Of a DNA stretch of 48,113 nucleotides, positions 26,697-36,665 are shown in pieces. The position numbers were made by a program, and so were the translations under genes. The stretch is taken from assembly GCA_028375605.1 (NCBI GenBank), contig JAONGR010000009.1, positions 1 to 48,113 on the forward strand, in the 5' to 3' direction. Position 1 is the stretch's first letter. Every line of letters starts with the position of its first letter. This DNA comes from Arcobacteraceae bacterium (lineage in GTDB: Bacteria > Campylobacterota > Campylobacteria > Campylobacterales > Arcobacteraceae). The notes under the pieces were generated by a model, which was not told the origin of the DNA, made no database searches, and worked only from the letters and a program-made list of their open reading frames with translations.

Positions 26697-28031
26697 ATGT
26701 TTAAAACAATTATGCCATTAAGTCTTATCATTGCATTTAGATTTTTAGGACTTTTCATAGTACTTCCTCTTATCTCAGTATATGCTCTAAACTTACCAGG
26801 GGCAACACCTACTCTTGTAGGAATAGTAATTGGTGGATATGCTATAACTCAAATGATATTTCAAGTGCCATTTGGAATAATGAGTGATAAACTAGGTAGA
26901 AAAGGAACAATAATTATGGGTCTTTTACTATTTGCAATAGGATCTATAGTTTGTGCCATTTCAAATGATATGTTAATGCTTTTACTTGGTAGATTTTTAC
27001 AAGGTGCAGGAGCTATTGGAGCTGTTGTAACTGCAATGATTAGTGATATTGTAAGAGAAGAAGAAAGACCTAAAGCAATGGCTTTAATGGGTGGAAGTAT
27101 AGCAGCAAGTTTTGCAATTGCAATGCTTGTTGGTCCATTAATTGGTGCTTATGCGGGTATTGATATTTTATTCTGGATTACAGCAGCTTTAGCAATTATT
27201 TCTATTTTTATTTTAATAAAAAAAGTACCAAATCCTCCAGTTGTAACACACACATATCACAATCATAGTAAAATATCATTTTTGACAAATCCTAATTTAA
27301 TAAAAATGAATATTACTAACTTTTTACAAAAAGGTATGATGACTTTTGCATTTATGATTATTCCTATTATTCTTACTAGAAATTTTGATTGGGCAATGAC
27401 TGACTTATGGAAAGTTTATCTTCCAGCTATGATTGCAGGTGTTCTTGCTATGGGACCAGCAGCTGTTTTGGCTGAGAAAAAAGGAAAATTTAAACAAATT
27501 TTACTTATTGGTATCGTATTTTTTGCACTGTCTTATTATTTAATTGGAAATGCAACATCAGACACATGGTTTTTAATTGGAGTTGTAGTTTTCTTTATTG
27601 GTTTTAATATGCATGAACCAATTATGCAATCACTTACTACTAAATATATCAAAGTTCATGAAAAAGGAAAAGTATTAGGTGTATTTAACTCATTTGGATA
27701 CTTTGGTACTTTTATAGGTGGTTTTGTAGGTGGTATCTATTTAATAGAAGGGAGTGATGGGACTTTTTTAGGAAGTTTACATGATATTTCTATGTTTATT
27801 GTAATTGTTTCGATAGTATGGATAATTTTAATAGCTACGTTACCAAATCCATTAAAGAAAAAAATCGCTTACTTAGACTTAGATGATAAAGATAAAAATA
27901 AGTTTAATGAACTTGATAACTTAAATGGTTGTGATGAGTGGTATATTAATAATACAGAAAATATTATCATCATCAAATATGATGCTGATCTTTTAAGTGA
28001 AGAAACACTATTAAATAAAATTAAAATATAG
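26697..28031 (+). CDS. MFS transporter, YajR-like with C-terminal YAM-type domain
   Basis: 444-residue major facilitator. About 12 membrane segments fill residues 1-385, with the motif-A loop GIMSDKLGRKG after TM2 and the RFLQGAGAIGAV motif C-like region. A soluble tail of about 55 residues follows, ending in a compact ferredoxin-like beta-alpha-beta pattern (EWYINNTENIIIIKYDADLL). That layout is that of YajR, whose tail is named YAM. The substrate is unknown; drug or metal-linked export is possible from the family alone. It is a single-gene unit, with its own promoter and a terminator hairpin that includes the stop codon. Confidence 0.85.
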   Translation: MFKTIMPLSLIIAFRFLGLFIVLPLISVYALNLPGATPTLVGIVIGGYAITQMIFQVPFGIMSDKLGRKGTIIMGLLLFAIGSIVCAISNDMLMLLLGRFLQGAGAIGAVVTAMISDIVREEERPKAMALMGGSIAASFAIAMLVGPLIGAYAGIDILFWITAALAIISIFILIKKVPNPPVVTHTYHNHSKISFLTNPNLIKMNITNFLQKGMMTFAFMIIPIILTRNFDWAMTDLWKVYLPAMIAGVLAMGPAAVLAEKKGKFKQILLIGIVFFALSYYLIGNATSDTWFLIGVVVFFIGFNMHEPIMQSLTTKYIKVHEKGKVLGVFNSFGYFGTFIGGFVGGIYLIEGSDGTFLGSLHDISMFIVIVSIVWIILIATLPNPLKKKIAYLDLDDKDKNKFNELDNLNGCDEWYINNTENIIIIKYDADLLSEETLLNKIKI

Positions 28032-28051
28032 ATAACATATCTATATTTTAA
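28021..28051. terminator. bidirectional terminator between the MFS and Crp/Fnr genes
   Basis: TTAAAATATAGATA (28021-28034), loop ACA, TATCTATATTTTAA (28038-28051): a perfect 14-bp stem lying over the end of the MFS gene and just before the end of the converging regulator gene. Confidence 0.75.
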
Positions 28052-28059
28052 TCCCTAAA

Positions 28060-28683
28060 TTAGAACTGTAATCGTTCTCTATCTACTGTTTTAGTTGTCA
28101 TATCAATTAGCTTTTCATTTTTAAATGTTCGTAAAATTCGAGATAATGTTTCTGGTGTTACATTTAAAATTTTAGCTATCTCAATATTTTTTATCTGAAA
28201 AAATTCTTTTGGATTATCATAAATAAATTTTGCAACTCTATCTTTTGCATCTAATACTAAATGACTTGAGATAACTTGTTCTAAATTCTTTATTTTTTGG
28301 ATTAAAGATGATTGAATTTGAAAAGACAATTCAGGATTAGTATATATAATCTTTCTAAATTTTTCAAAATCTAATTTTAATAATTCCACATCAGTATATG
28401 CAATAGAGGTTGCAGGATAAGGAATATTTTCAAAATTTGCAACTTCTGCTATAAGTTCATGAGAATGAAAATATTTCATAATTATCTCTTTATCTGAAGA
28501 GCTAACTTTATATAGTTTAACTATACCTGTCACCAAACAGTATAAATATTTAGAACTATCACCTTCATAGAAAATAATATTCCCTTTTTTATATTTTATA
28601 CATGAAGTTATATCGTAAATATTGTTTAACGTTTTATCATCTAGATTACGAAATAATACTATCTCTTTTAATTTATTTTTCAT
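28060..28683 (-). CDS. Crp/Fnr-family transcriptional regulator
   Basis: A cyclic-nucleotide-binding-like beta roll fills about residues 10-125, then a long dimer helix, then a winged helix with recognition helix IAKILNVTPETLSRILRTF. There is no N-terminal Cys cluster, so it is not an iron-sulfur FNR. The effector is unknown; nitrosative stress, oxygen and respiratory control are typical roles in this phylum. The ATG at 28683 is preferred over an in-frame GTG at 28704 that lacks a ribosome site. It faces away from the RND efflux gene and may control it. Confidence 0.85.
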   Translation of the reverse strand: MKNKLKEIVLFRNLDDKTLNNIYDITSCIKYKKGNIIFYEGDSSKYLYCLVTGIVKLYKVSSSDKEIIMKYFHSHELIAEVANFENIPYPATSIAYTDVELLKLDFEKFRKIIYTNPELSFQIQSSLIQKIKNLEQVISSHLVLDAKDRVAKFIYDNPKEFFQIKNIEIAKILNVTPETLSRILRTFKNEKLIDMTTKTVDRERLQF

Positions 28684-28751
28684 TTTTATTTTACTTTCTA
28701 TCACTTCTAATTAATACTAATAAAGCTCATTAACGTTCTATTAATATCATT

Positions 28752-28780
28752 ATAATATAATCGAATTAATATTATATTAT
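28752..28780. promoter_or_regulatory. inverted repeat in the Crp/Fnr-RND divergent promoter region
   Basis: ATAATATAAT (28752-28761), nine-base spacer, ATTATATTAT (28771-28780). A perfect 10-bp dyad 14 bases before the RND start codon and about 70 bases from the regulator start. It is AT-only, so it could be chance or overlap -10 elements. It is a candidate regulator site. Confidence 0.4.
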
Positions 28781-28793
28781 TATAGGAAAATTA

Positions 28794-31700
28794 ATGTTTG
28801 AACGATTTTTAAGATTTTTTGTAGAAAACTCAAGAATGAACTATACTCTTTTTGCTCTTATATTTGCTTTGGGTATTTTTTCATATAATAAAATGCCAAA
28901 AGAAATATTTCCAAGCTTTGATCTTGATATGATTTCTATTAAAGGTTCTTATACTGGTGCTAGTGTTGATATATTAGATAAAATGGCGGTTACGCAAATA
29001 GAAGATAATATAAAATCTCTTGAAGGTGTAGTAGACACAACTACAGTTATTAGCCCTGGTAAATTCACAATAATTTTAGAGTTACAAAAAGGCAAGGATA
29101 GATATGCCATGTCTAATAAAGTTAAAGATGCTGTATCTTTAACAACTACTAACTTGCCAAGTGATATGGATGAACCCACAGTAACAGTTTTAGAGAGAAA
29201 CCGTGACCTTATAAATATATCCTTAACATCAAAAAAACTTAATGTTGATCAAATGAAAGAGTTTGCTGAAGATTTTAAAAGTGACATTTTGACAGTATCA
29301 GGAATTAGTGAAGTTACAATTTATGGAGATAGTGACAAATATTATGAAGTTTTACTTGATGATAAAAAGATTGAAGCTTACAATATCGATAAATCAGAAC
29401 TCTTTACAGCAATAGGAACATTATCCTATATTTTTCCAATAGGTACAATTGAGGGTAAAACAAAACATTACTATATTTCAACATACAATGGTGCAAAATC
29501 TGCTATTGAATTAGCAAATACAGTTATTAAATTATCAACAGGTACTGTATACTTAAGAGATATTGCTGAAATACAAAAAAGATATGAAGATTCAAATACA
29601 CTTTATTCATTTAATGGTAAAAATGCTTTATCACTATCTCTAAAGCAATTGGATACGGCAAATGCGATGGCAATATCTAAAAATATAGAAAAGTTACTCA
29701 AAAAAACTCAATTAAAAAATCATGATATTCAAATAAGTATAAGTGATGATAACAGTGAAAAAATAAAAGAAAGACTTGATATTGTTGGATCAAATATTGC
29801 TATTGGTATAATATTTATTGTTTTACTTGTTTGGTTACTTATAAATGGAAGAATGTCATTTATTATCTTCTTAGGGATACCAACATCATTTGTTATAGCT
29901 GCATTTTATATGTATATTTTAGGATATAGTATAAATCTTATTTCTCTTGTCGGAGTACTTATTGCTATTGGTATTGTTGTAGATGATGCCATTGTAGTAA
30001 GCGAAAATATACAACAACATATAGAAGAAGGAATGCCACCAAAAGAAGCAGCAATTCAAGGTGCAAATGAAATGGTCAAGCCTGTTACAATTGCAAGTAT
30101 CACTACTCTATTTTCATTTTTACCTGCTTTGATGATAAGTGGTACAATGGGGGAAGTGATGAAGCTTATTCCTATCGCTTTATCTGCATTAGTTGTAGCA
30201 TCACTTATTGAATCATTTATTTTTCTACCAATACATGCAGCACATACATTAAAAAATGGTGCAAAAGTAACAGACTGGAGTTATGTAAATAAATTTTATA
30301 GTGAAATTATTCACTTTTTTATGAGATGGAAAAAATCTTTTTTAGTTATATTTATAATCTTAGTGCCATTATTGATTGTTGTCTCAATAAAAACATCAAA
30401 ATTTCAAATGTTTCCATCATTTGATGCAAATGATATAAAAATTTCCATCAAAGCAAATCAAAATACTACATTAGAAGAATCATTTGCAATAGTTCAAAAA
30501 ATAGAGCAAGATTTAATATTAGAAAAAGACAAATATCATATAAAAGGTATTAGTTCTCGTGCTGGATTTAGAAAAGATAGTGGAAATAATACAGAGAGTT
30601 TTCCATATGTTATGTATATGACAGTAGAGTTAGAAAAACTTGCAGCGAGTAACTTTTTAGATAACTACATTACTCCTTATCTTAGTTTTTATTATAATAA
30701 AGAAGAAAGAACAAGAACCAAAACATCACAAGAACTTTCAAAAGAATTAAATATTTTTTTATCTCAAAAAAAATATAAAGAGATATATAATTTAACGGAC
30801 TTAGTTATCTTAGAAAGAAAAGTTGGACCAATTAAGGCAGATATAAAAATAGGACTCGTATCTCATAATAATGAAGAGATTGTAAAAGCAATAGAACAAT
30901 TAACACAAAAGCTTGAATCTATTGAAGGAACAAAATCAGTTGCTAATAGTGCTAAATTTGGTATTGATGAAATTAAACTAAAAATTAATACTTATGGAGA
31001 ACAATTAGGAATTACAGAGTCATATATTGGGTCATATTTATCAAATATGTACTTGTCAAAAAAGAAATCAGTCTCCTTTGATGATAAAGAGATGTTAGAT
31101 TTAAAAATTGAAAGTTTAAATAAAAATGATTTTGAAGATTTTAAAAATACTCCAATTAAACTTTCAAGTGGAAAAATTGTAAGTCTGAATCAAATTGCAG
31201 AATTTACAAAACAAAAATCATTTGAACAACTCACAAAAGATGGTGGAGAGAAAAATTTTTATATCTATGCAAATGTAGATACAAAAATCATTACATCAAC
31301 AGAAGTTATGGAACAAATAGAACCACTACTCCAAGAGATTAGAAAAAAGGGGATATCTATAGTCAAAAAAGGTGAAGCTAAAAAGAAAAAAGAGTTAGCA
31401 CAAGACATGATGTATGCTGCAATATTAGCTTTTACGCTTATTACTTTAGCTATGTTATATTTGTTTAATTCATTTCGTGAAACAGCTATTTTAATGTCGG
31501 TTATACCTTTTTCATTTTTAGGTGTTTTAATTGGTCATAAATTATTAGGATTAAATCTATCAATGCCGTCTATTATAGGAGCTTTAGGGCTTGCAGGTGT
31601 TGTTATAAATGATGGAATTATTATGATGACCTACCTTAAAAAGGCAAAAAATATTGAACAAGTATTTTATAGAGCAACAAAAAGATTTAGACCAATTGTA

Positions 31701-31874
31701 TTGACAACAATTACAACTTTAATAGGGATGAGTTCACTTATCTTTTTTGCTACAGGTCAAGCAGTTATCTTCCAGCCTATTGCAATTGCTCTTGGTTTTG
31801 GTTTGGCATGGGGAACAATTTTAAATCTTTTATATCTACCTGTACTATATACATTTGTTCGAGGATTAAAGTAA
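28794..31874 (+). CDS. RND efflux transporter permease (AcrB-like)
   Basis: Inner-membrane proton-driven exporter of 1026 residues, HAE-1-like: TM1, large periplasmic porter region, TM2-6, then the same again. The proton-relay motif GIVVDDAIVVSENI lies in TM4, and GVVINDGIIMMTYLK is the matching second-half position. The opening FVENSRMNYTLF and FPSFDLDMISI segments are typical. No membrane-fusion or outer-membrane-factor gene flanks it, unlike most tripartite pumps; bamA follows 63 bases later. It lies divergent from a Crp/Fnr gene. Substrate unknown. Confidence 0.9.
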   Translation: MFERFLRFFVENSRMNYTLFALIFALGIFSYNKMPKEIFPSFDLDMISIKGSYTGASVDILDKMAVTQIEDNIKSLEGVVDTTTVISPGKFTIILELQKGKDRYAMSNKVKDAVSLTTTNLPSDMDEPTVTVLERNRDLINISLTSKKLNVDQMKEFAEDFKSDILTVSGISEVTIYGDSDKYYEVLLDDKKIEAYNIDKSELFTAIGTLSYIFPIGTIEGKTKHYYISTYNGAKSAIELANTVIKLSTGTVYLRDIAEIQKRYEDSNTLYSFNGKNALSLSLKQLDTANAMAISKNIEKLLKKTQLKNHDIQISISDDNSEKIKERLDIVGSNIAIGIIFIVLLVWLLINGRMSFIIFLGIPTSFVIAAFYMYILGYSINLISLVGVLIAIGIVVDDAIVVSENIQQHIEEGMPPKEAAIQGANEMVKPVTIASITTLFSFLPALMISGTMGEVMKLIPIALSALVVASLIESFIFLPIHAAHTLKNGAKVTDWSYVNKFYSEIIHFFMRWKKSFLVIFIILVPLLIVVSIKTSKFQMFPSFDANDIKISIKANQNTTLEESFAIVQKIEQDLILEKDKYHIKGISSRAGFRKDSGNNTESFPYVMYMTVELEKLAASNFLDNYITPYLSFYYNKEERTRTKTSQELSKELNIFLSQKKYKEIYNLTDLVILERKVGPIKADIKIGLVSHNNEEIVKAIEQLTQKLESIEGTKSVANSAKFGIDEIKLKINTYGEQLGITESYIGSYLSNMYLSKKKSVSFDDKEMLDLKIESLNKNDFEDFKNTPIKLSSGKIVSLNQIAEFTKQKSFEQLTKDGGEKNFYIYANVDTKIITSTEVMEQIEPLLQEIRKKGISIVKKGEAKKKKELAQDMMYAAILAFTLITLAMLYLFNSFRETAILMSVIPFSFLGVLIGHKLLGLNLSMPSIIGALGLAGVVINDGIIMMTYLKKAKNIEQVFYRATKRFRPIVLTTITTLIGMSSLIFFATGQAVIFQPIAIALGFGLAWGTILNLLYLPVLYTFVRGLK

Positions 31875-31937
31875 CTTAAATGTATTATAATTATCTTTTA
31901 GATAAACTCTTAACTTAATATTTTACAAGGAAAAAAT

Positions 31938-34163
31938 TTGTATAAAAAAATCATTTTCATATTATTAATTTCATTAAATCTATATTCAGCTCAAAATTAT
32001 AAAGAAATTAAGTTTATTGGACTAACACAAATATCAAATCAGGTAGCATTAGAAACTGTAAATTTACAAAAAGATAGCTATTCAAATGAAGAGATAAATA
32101 ACGCAATTAAAAAATTCTATAAATTTAATTATTTTAGTAATATTTCTGTAAGTAATGAAAATTCAATACTTACCTTTTCATTTAAAGAAAAACCATTTAT
32201 CGCAAAGATTGAGATGACAGGTTATAAAACTCGAGAAGACGATTTACGAGTTCTTTATAGAAGTATGAATGTAAAAAAAGGGAATATGTACTCAAAAGAA
32301 AAAATACAAAGAGCAAAAAAAGCACTTTTATTGGCTCTTGAGAGAGAAGGATATATTAATTCAGTTGCAGAAGTAACAGTTACAAATATTAATGACACAA
32401 GTGTATTAATAAAGTTTGATGTAAATAAAGGTGATCCTATAACCATTACCAATATAACATTTAAAGGTGCAAAAGCATTAGATAGAGACGCATTTAGTGA
32501 AGTAATTGCAAATAAAGAAACAGATGTTTATTTTACATGGTTTTTTGGACGAAATGATGGAGAGATGGATTTTGAACAATTAGCTTTTGATAGTCCAAGA
32601 ATTAGAGATCTTTATTTACAAAATGGTTATTTAGATGCTAAAGTAACTGCCGCATTTTCGAAAGTTGATTTCAATACAAATACAGCAACTATAGAATATA
32701 CAATTATTGAAGGAAGTCAATATACAGTAAATAATACAATCATTTATCTTGATGAAAATATATTATCTGTCGAAAAAGTTTATCCAAAACTGCAGCTTGA
32801 AAAAAATGATGTATTTAACATTGCCTTTTTACGAAAAGATCAAGAATATATTAAAACACAAGTTGCCGATAAAGGATATGCATATACCAATGTCACATTT
32901 GATATAAAACCGAATAAAGACGAAAAAACTGTAGATTTGGTTTACAATGTAACACCAGGAGAGAAAGTATATATCAACGATGTAATTATATCTGGAAATA
33001 GTAGAACACTTGATAGAGTTATTAGAAGAAATGTATACTTAGCACCTAAAGACCTTTATAGTTTAACTGACTTTAAAGATACAAAAAACAAACTAAATAG
33101 AACAGGCTTTTTTGAATCAGTTGATATTAAACAAGAGAGAGTTAGTAGTAATAGCATGAACATTCTAGTTAATGTTACAGAAGCTTCAACTGGAAATATT
33201 ACCCTTGGTGGTGGATATGGAAGTTATGATGGATTCTTATTTAATATAAGTGTTAGTGATAAAAATATTTTAGGAAGTGGTTTAAACTTAGGTGTAGACT
33301 ATGAACATTCTTCAAAGAAAAATAATTATACATTATCACTTTCTAATCCAGCGATTCGAGATAGCATCTATAATGGTAGTGCAGATATTCATAAAAATGA
33401 GACAGAAGTAACTAATGATGATGATGATATTGGAGATAAAACTACACTTGAAAAAGGTTTTGGTTTTGGAGTAGGACGAAGTCTATATCGAAATACAAGA
33501 GTTGGTATAAACTATTCATATAATGATGAAGATATTTCATATGAATATGACACTGATTCAAATACTCAATATGTTACTAGTGCTATTACCCCATATATAA
33601 ACTTCAATAATACAGATGACTATTATCTACCAAGAAATGGTATTAATACAGGGACTAGTCTAAAATATGCAGGAGTTGGTGGAGAAACTGAATATATTTT
33701 AAGTTCAACATATTTTAAATACTATTATTCATTACAAGCGCTAACTGATTATGATATTATTTTTAGATACAAAAATAGTCTTAAATATATTGAAGATACA
33801 GGAAATGTTCCTGATACATTAACCTTTTATCTTGGTGGTCCATCAAGTGTAAGAGGATATTCTTCTTATGCTTTCGATCCAGATGATTATGATGATATCA
33901 CAAATTTTAAACAATATTTCACAAATACTGCTGAACTTAGTTTTCCACTTATTCCAAGTGCAAAAATGAGATGGGGAGTATTTTATGATTATGGAATGAT
34001 AGGTGAAGATAGTTTTTCTCAAATAACAAAATCAGGAACAGGTGCCTTAATCTCTTGGATTTCGCCAGTAGGTCCACTACAATTTATCTTTGCTAAAGCA
34101 ATTGGTCCTGAAGATGGTGATGATACATCAAGTTTTGAATTTAGTTTAGGTTCAAAGTTTTAA
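31938..34163 (+). CDS. bamA: outer membrane protein assembly factor BamA
   Basis: Essential Omp85 protein that inserts beta-barrel proteins. It has 741 residues: a signal peptide (about 1-18, ending YSA), five POTRA repeats to about residue 400, then a 16-strand barrel with the loop-6 motif SSVRGYSSY and a C-terminal aromatic ending GSKF. The start is TTG, supported by AAGG seven bases before it and by the signal peptide. It is followed after 18 bases by mqnC. Confidence 0.95.
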   Translation: MYKKIIFILLISLNLYSAQNYKEIKFIGLTQISNQVALETVNLQKDSYSNEEINNAIKKFYKFNYFSNISVSNENSILTFSFKEKPFIAKIEMTGYKTREDDLRVLYRSMNVKKGNMYSKEKIQRAKKALLLALEREGYINSVAEVTVTNINDTSVLIKFDVNKGDPITITNITFKGAKALDRDAFSEVIANKETDVYFTWFFGRNDGEMDFEQLAFDSPRIRDLYLQNGYLDAKVTAAFSKVDFNTNTATIEYTIIEGSQYTVNNTIIYLDENILSVEKVYPKLQLEKNDVFNIAFLRKDQEYIKTQVADKGYAYTNVTFDIKPNKDEKTVDLVYNVTPGEKVYINDVIISGNSRTLDRVIRRNVYLAPKDLYSLTDFKDTKNKLNRTGFFESVDIKQERVSSNSMNILVNVTEASTGNITLGGGYGSYDGFLFNISVSDKNILGSGLNLGVDYEHSSKKNNYTLSLSNPAIRDSIYNGSADIHKNETEVTNDDDDIGDKTTLEKGFGFGVGRSLYRNTRVGINYSYNDEDISYEYDTDSNTQYVTSAITPYINFNNTDDYYLPRNGINTGTSLKYAGVGGETEYILSSTYFKYYYSLQALTDYDIIFRYKNSLKYIEDTGNVPDTLTFYLGGPSSVRGYSSYAFDPDDYDDITNFKQYFTNTAELSFPLIPSAKMRWGVFYDYGMIGEDSFSQITKSGTGALISWISPVGPLQFIFAKAIGPEDGDDTSSFEFSLGSKF

Positions 34164-34181
34164 TATAAACAAGGTAAGAAG

Positions 34182-35237
34182 ATGACACCAAAAAATAGAT
34201 TAACAAATGAAGAAGCATTAGATTTAATACAAAATGCTTCACTTATAGACTTAGGTAAAATGGCAAGTGCAAAAAAGCTCGAACTACATCCAGAAAAAAT
34301 TACATCATTTGTAGTAGATAGAAATATTAATTACACTAATATTTGTTGGGTAGATTGTAAGTTCTGTGCTTTTTATCGTCATGCAAAAGATGATGATGCA
34401 TATGTACTAACATATGATGAGATTGATAAAAAAATAGATGAACTACTTGAAATTGGTGGAACACAAATCCTTTTTCAAGGTGGTGTTCACCCTAAACTAA
34501 GAATAGATTTTTATGAAGATTTAGTAGAACACATCCATACGAAATACCCTATGATAAATATACATGGGTTTAGTTCAATAGAAATCGTATATATTTCTAG
34601 AATTTCTAAAATCTCTTACAGTGAAGTGATTAGAAGATTAAAAGTAAAAGGATTAGCATCAATACCAGGTGCTGGTGCTGAAATACTAAATGATGATGTA
34701 AGAGATATAATTGCCCCGAAAAAGCATGATGTTAAAGATTGGCTAGAAGTACATAGACAAGCTCATCTTTTAGATGTAAAATCAACGGCAACTATGATGT
34801 TTGGGACTGTTGAAACTGACGAACAAATAATTGGACACTGGGAAAAGATAAGAGATTTACAAGATGAAACTGGTGGATTTAGAGCCTATATTATGTGGAG
34901 CTTTCAGTCTGCACATACTAAACTTGCAGAAGAGTTACCTAATATTCCGGCACAAAGTTCTAATAGATATTTAAGACTTCTTGCTGTTGCTAGACTTTAT
35001 CTTGATAATTTTCAAAATATTCAAAGTTCATGGGTAACACAAGGTAGTTATGTAGGACAGATGGCTTTGCAATTTGGAGCAAATGACCTAGGAAGTACTA
35101 TGATGGAAGAAAATGTGGTAAGTGCTGCAGGTGCTACAAATACAATGAACCAAAATGAGATGATTGATCTTATTAGAGATTTTGGAGAAAATCCTGCAAA
35201 AAGAAATACGGCATATGACATATTAGAAAGATTCTAA
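34182..35237 (+). CDS. mqnC: cyclic dehypoxanthinyl futalosine synthase MqnC
   Basis: Radical SAM enzyme of the futalosine menaquinone pathway. The 351 residues bind [4Fe-4S] through Cys55, Cys59 and Cys62 (NICWVDCKFCAFYR). FQGGVHP, IPGAGAEIL, FRAYIMWSFQ and LGSTMMEENVVSAAGA are typical of MqnC rather than its relative MqnE. AAGG lies before the ATG. The futalosine route is the usual one in Campylobacterota, which fits the taxonomic guess. The M16-like gene begins one base after its stop. Confidence 0.93.
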   Translation: MTPKNRLTNEEALDLIQNASLIDLGKMASAKKLELHPEKITSFVVDRNINYTNICWVDCKFCAFYRHAKDDDAYVLTYDEIDKKIDELLEIGGTQILFQGGVHPKLRIDFYEDLVEHIHTKYPMINIHGFSSIEIVYISRISKISYSEVIRRLKVKGLASIPGAGAEILNDDVRDIIAPKKHDVKDWLEVHRQAHLLDVKSTATMMFGTVETDEQIIGHWEKIRDLQDETGGFRAYIMWSFQSAHTKLAEELPNIPAQSSNRYLRLLAVARLYLDNFQNIQSSWVTQGSYVGQMALQFGANDLGSTMMEENVVSAAGATNTMNQNEMIDLIRDFGENPAKRNTAYDILERF

Positions 35238-35238
35238 T

Positions 35239-36540
35239 ATGTACATACTAAAAATATCTAAACTTTTTATTTTTACACTATTAATTACACAAGGGATACT
35301 AATGTCAGCTACACTCAAAGAGATCAAACATAATAATACAAATATTCCTGTTATATTTGAAAAAAACAACAGTTTACCAATATTTAATATTCAACTAGTT
35401 TTTCAAAATAGCGGATATATAAATGATAAAAAAGATATAGGAATAACAAACTTATCTGCAAAAGTACTAAATGAAGGTACAAAAAAAGATGGTGCTATAA
35501 ACTATGCACGAGAATTAGAAAATAATGCTATTTCTATAAGTACATCAACTGGTTTTGAAACATTTGTTATAGAAATTTCTTGTTTAAAAAGTGAGTATAA
35601 GATAGCCCTAAAATATCTAAATAAGCTTTTAAAAGACCCAAATACTACGCAAACTACTTTGGATAAAATCAAACTATTAGAAATAAGTAAATTACAACAA
35701 AAAGAAAATGATTTTGATTATATTGCATCTAAAAATCTGAAAAAATTACAATATAAAAATACACCACTAGAGTATACAAGTAAAGGAGAGATTAAACACA
35801 TCAAAAAAATCTCTCTAAAGAAAGTGCAACAACATTTAGAAAAAACATTAAATTTGGACAATTTAATTATTGTAGTTGGAGGAGATATAGAGTTTAAAAA
35901 TATTAAAAATAATATTGAAGATACATTAACACTCATACAACCTCAAGGCAAAACTTCATTCGAAAAAATAAATGTTTCTAATAAAATAGAAGAAAAAATT
36001 GAAATAAAAGATACAGAACAATCATATATCTATTTTTCTAGTCCTTTCAATATCAATTATAATTCTAAAGATAGTTATAAAGCTAAAGTTGCATCATTTA
36101 TACTTGGTGGAAGTGGTTTTGGAAGCCGTCTTATGGAGGAAATAAGAGTGAAAAATGGTTTAGCCTATAGTGCATATGGTAATATTACAAACAACAAATC
36201 TCATACTCATTTTACAGGATATTTACAAACTAAATTATCTAATACTCAAAAGGCAAAAGAGATGGTAAGTAAAATTGTAAATCAGTTTGTTAAAAAAGGT
36301 GTAACTAAAAATGAGTTACAAGCTGCAAAAAACTTTCTTTTAGGAAGTGAGCCATTAAGAAGTGAAACTTTTGCACAACGATTAAATAGGGCTTTCCATT
36401 TATACTATAGAGGTTTACCTTTTGATTATCCTCAACACGAATTAGAAAAAATTAATAATTTAACACTTAGTGATTTAAATAGTTTTATAAAAGAACATAA
36501 TGAAATTAAACAGCTTTCTTTCTCAATTGTTACAAAATAA
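35239..36540 (+). CDS. M16 peptidase-like protein lacking the zinc-binding motif
   Basis: 433 residues: signal peptide or membrane anchor (about 1-24), then two M16 domains. The position of the catalytic HxxEH is occupied by GITNLSAKVLNEGT (68-81), which keeps the flanking Gly and EGT but has no zinc ligands. The C-terminal half shows FILGGSGFGSRLMEEIRVKNGLAYS, with the conserved family string split here by chain context. It is thus like the non-catalytic subunit of paired bacterial M16 proteases. No catalytic partner lies in the window. It follows mqnC at once and ends at a hairpin. Role unknown. Confidence 0.85.
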   Translation: MYILKISKLFIFTLLITQGILMSATLKEIKHNNTNIPVIFEKNNSLPIFNIQLVFQNSGYINDKKDIGITNLSAKVLNEGTKKDGAINYARELENNAISISTSTGFETFVIEISCLKSEYKIALKYLNKLLKDPNTTQTTLDKIKLLEISKLQQKENDFDYIASKNLKKLQYKNTPLEYTSKGEIKHIKKISLKKVQQHLEKTLNLDNLIIVVGGDIEFKNIKNNIEDTLTLIQPQGKTSFEKINVSNKIEEKIEIKDTEQSYIYFSSPFNINYNSKDSYKAKVASFILGGSGFGSRLMEEIRVKNGLAYSAYGNITNNKSHTHFTGYLQTKLSNTQKAKEMVSKIVNQFVKKGVTKNELQAAKNFLLGSEPLRSETFAQRLNRAFHLYYRGLPFDYPQHELEKINNLTLSDLNSFIKEHNEIKQLSFSIVTK

Positions 36541-36580
36541 ATATATACTATAACTTCTAATTATAAAATAAAACTAACTT

Positions 36581-36602
36581 AACTCAAGAATTTTCTTGGG
36601 TT
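36581..36602 (+). terminator. hairpin after the M16-like gene
   Basis: AACTCAAGA (36581-36589), loop ATTT, TCTTGGGTT (36594-36602), with one G-T pair, followed by a pyrimidine-rich stretch. A probable terminator ahead of the gltX promoter. Confidence 0.55.
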
Positions 36603-36633
36603 TCTCTTCATTCATATTTAAATACAAATTAGA

Positions 36634-36639
36634 TACAAT
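36634..36639 (+). promoter_or_regulatory. -10 element of gltX
   Basis: TACAAT in TAGATACAATC, 26 bases before the TTG start codon. The transcript would begin near 36646, and AAGGA (36655-36659) follows as ribosome site. Confidence 0.5.
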
Positions 36640-36665
36640 CAAAAAAATATACTTAAGGATTTTAA

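Noticed and set aside
28752-28780. Assigning the dyad as an FNR box
   Set aside because: It lacks the TTGAT...ATCAA core and is pure A/T, so only a generic candidate site is reported.
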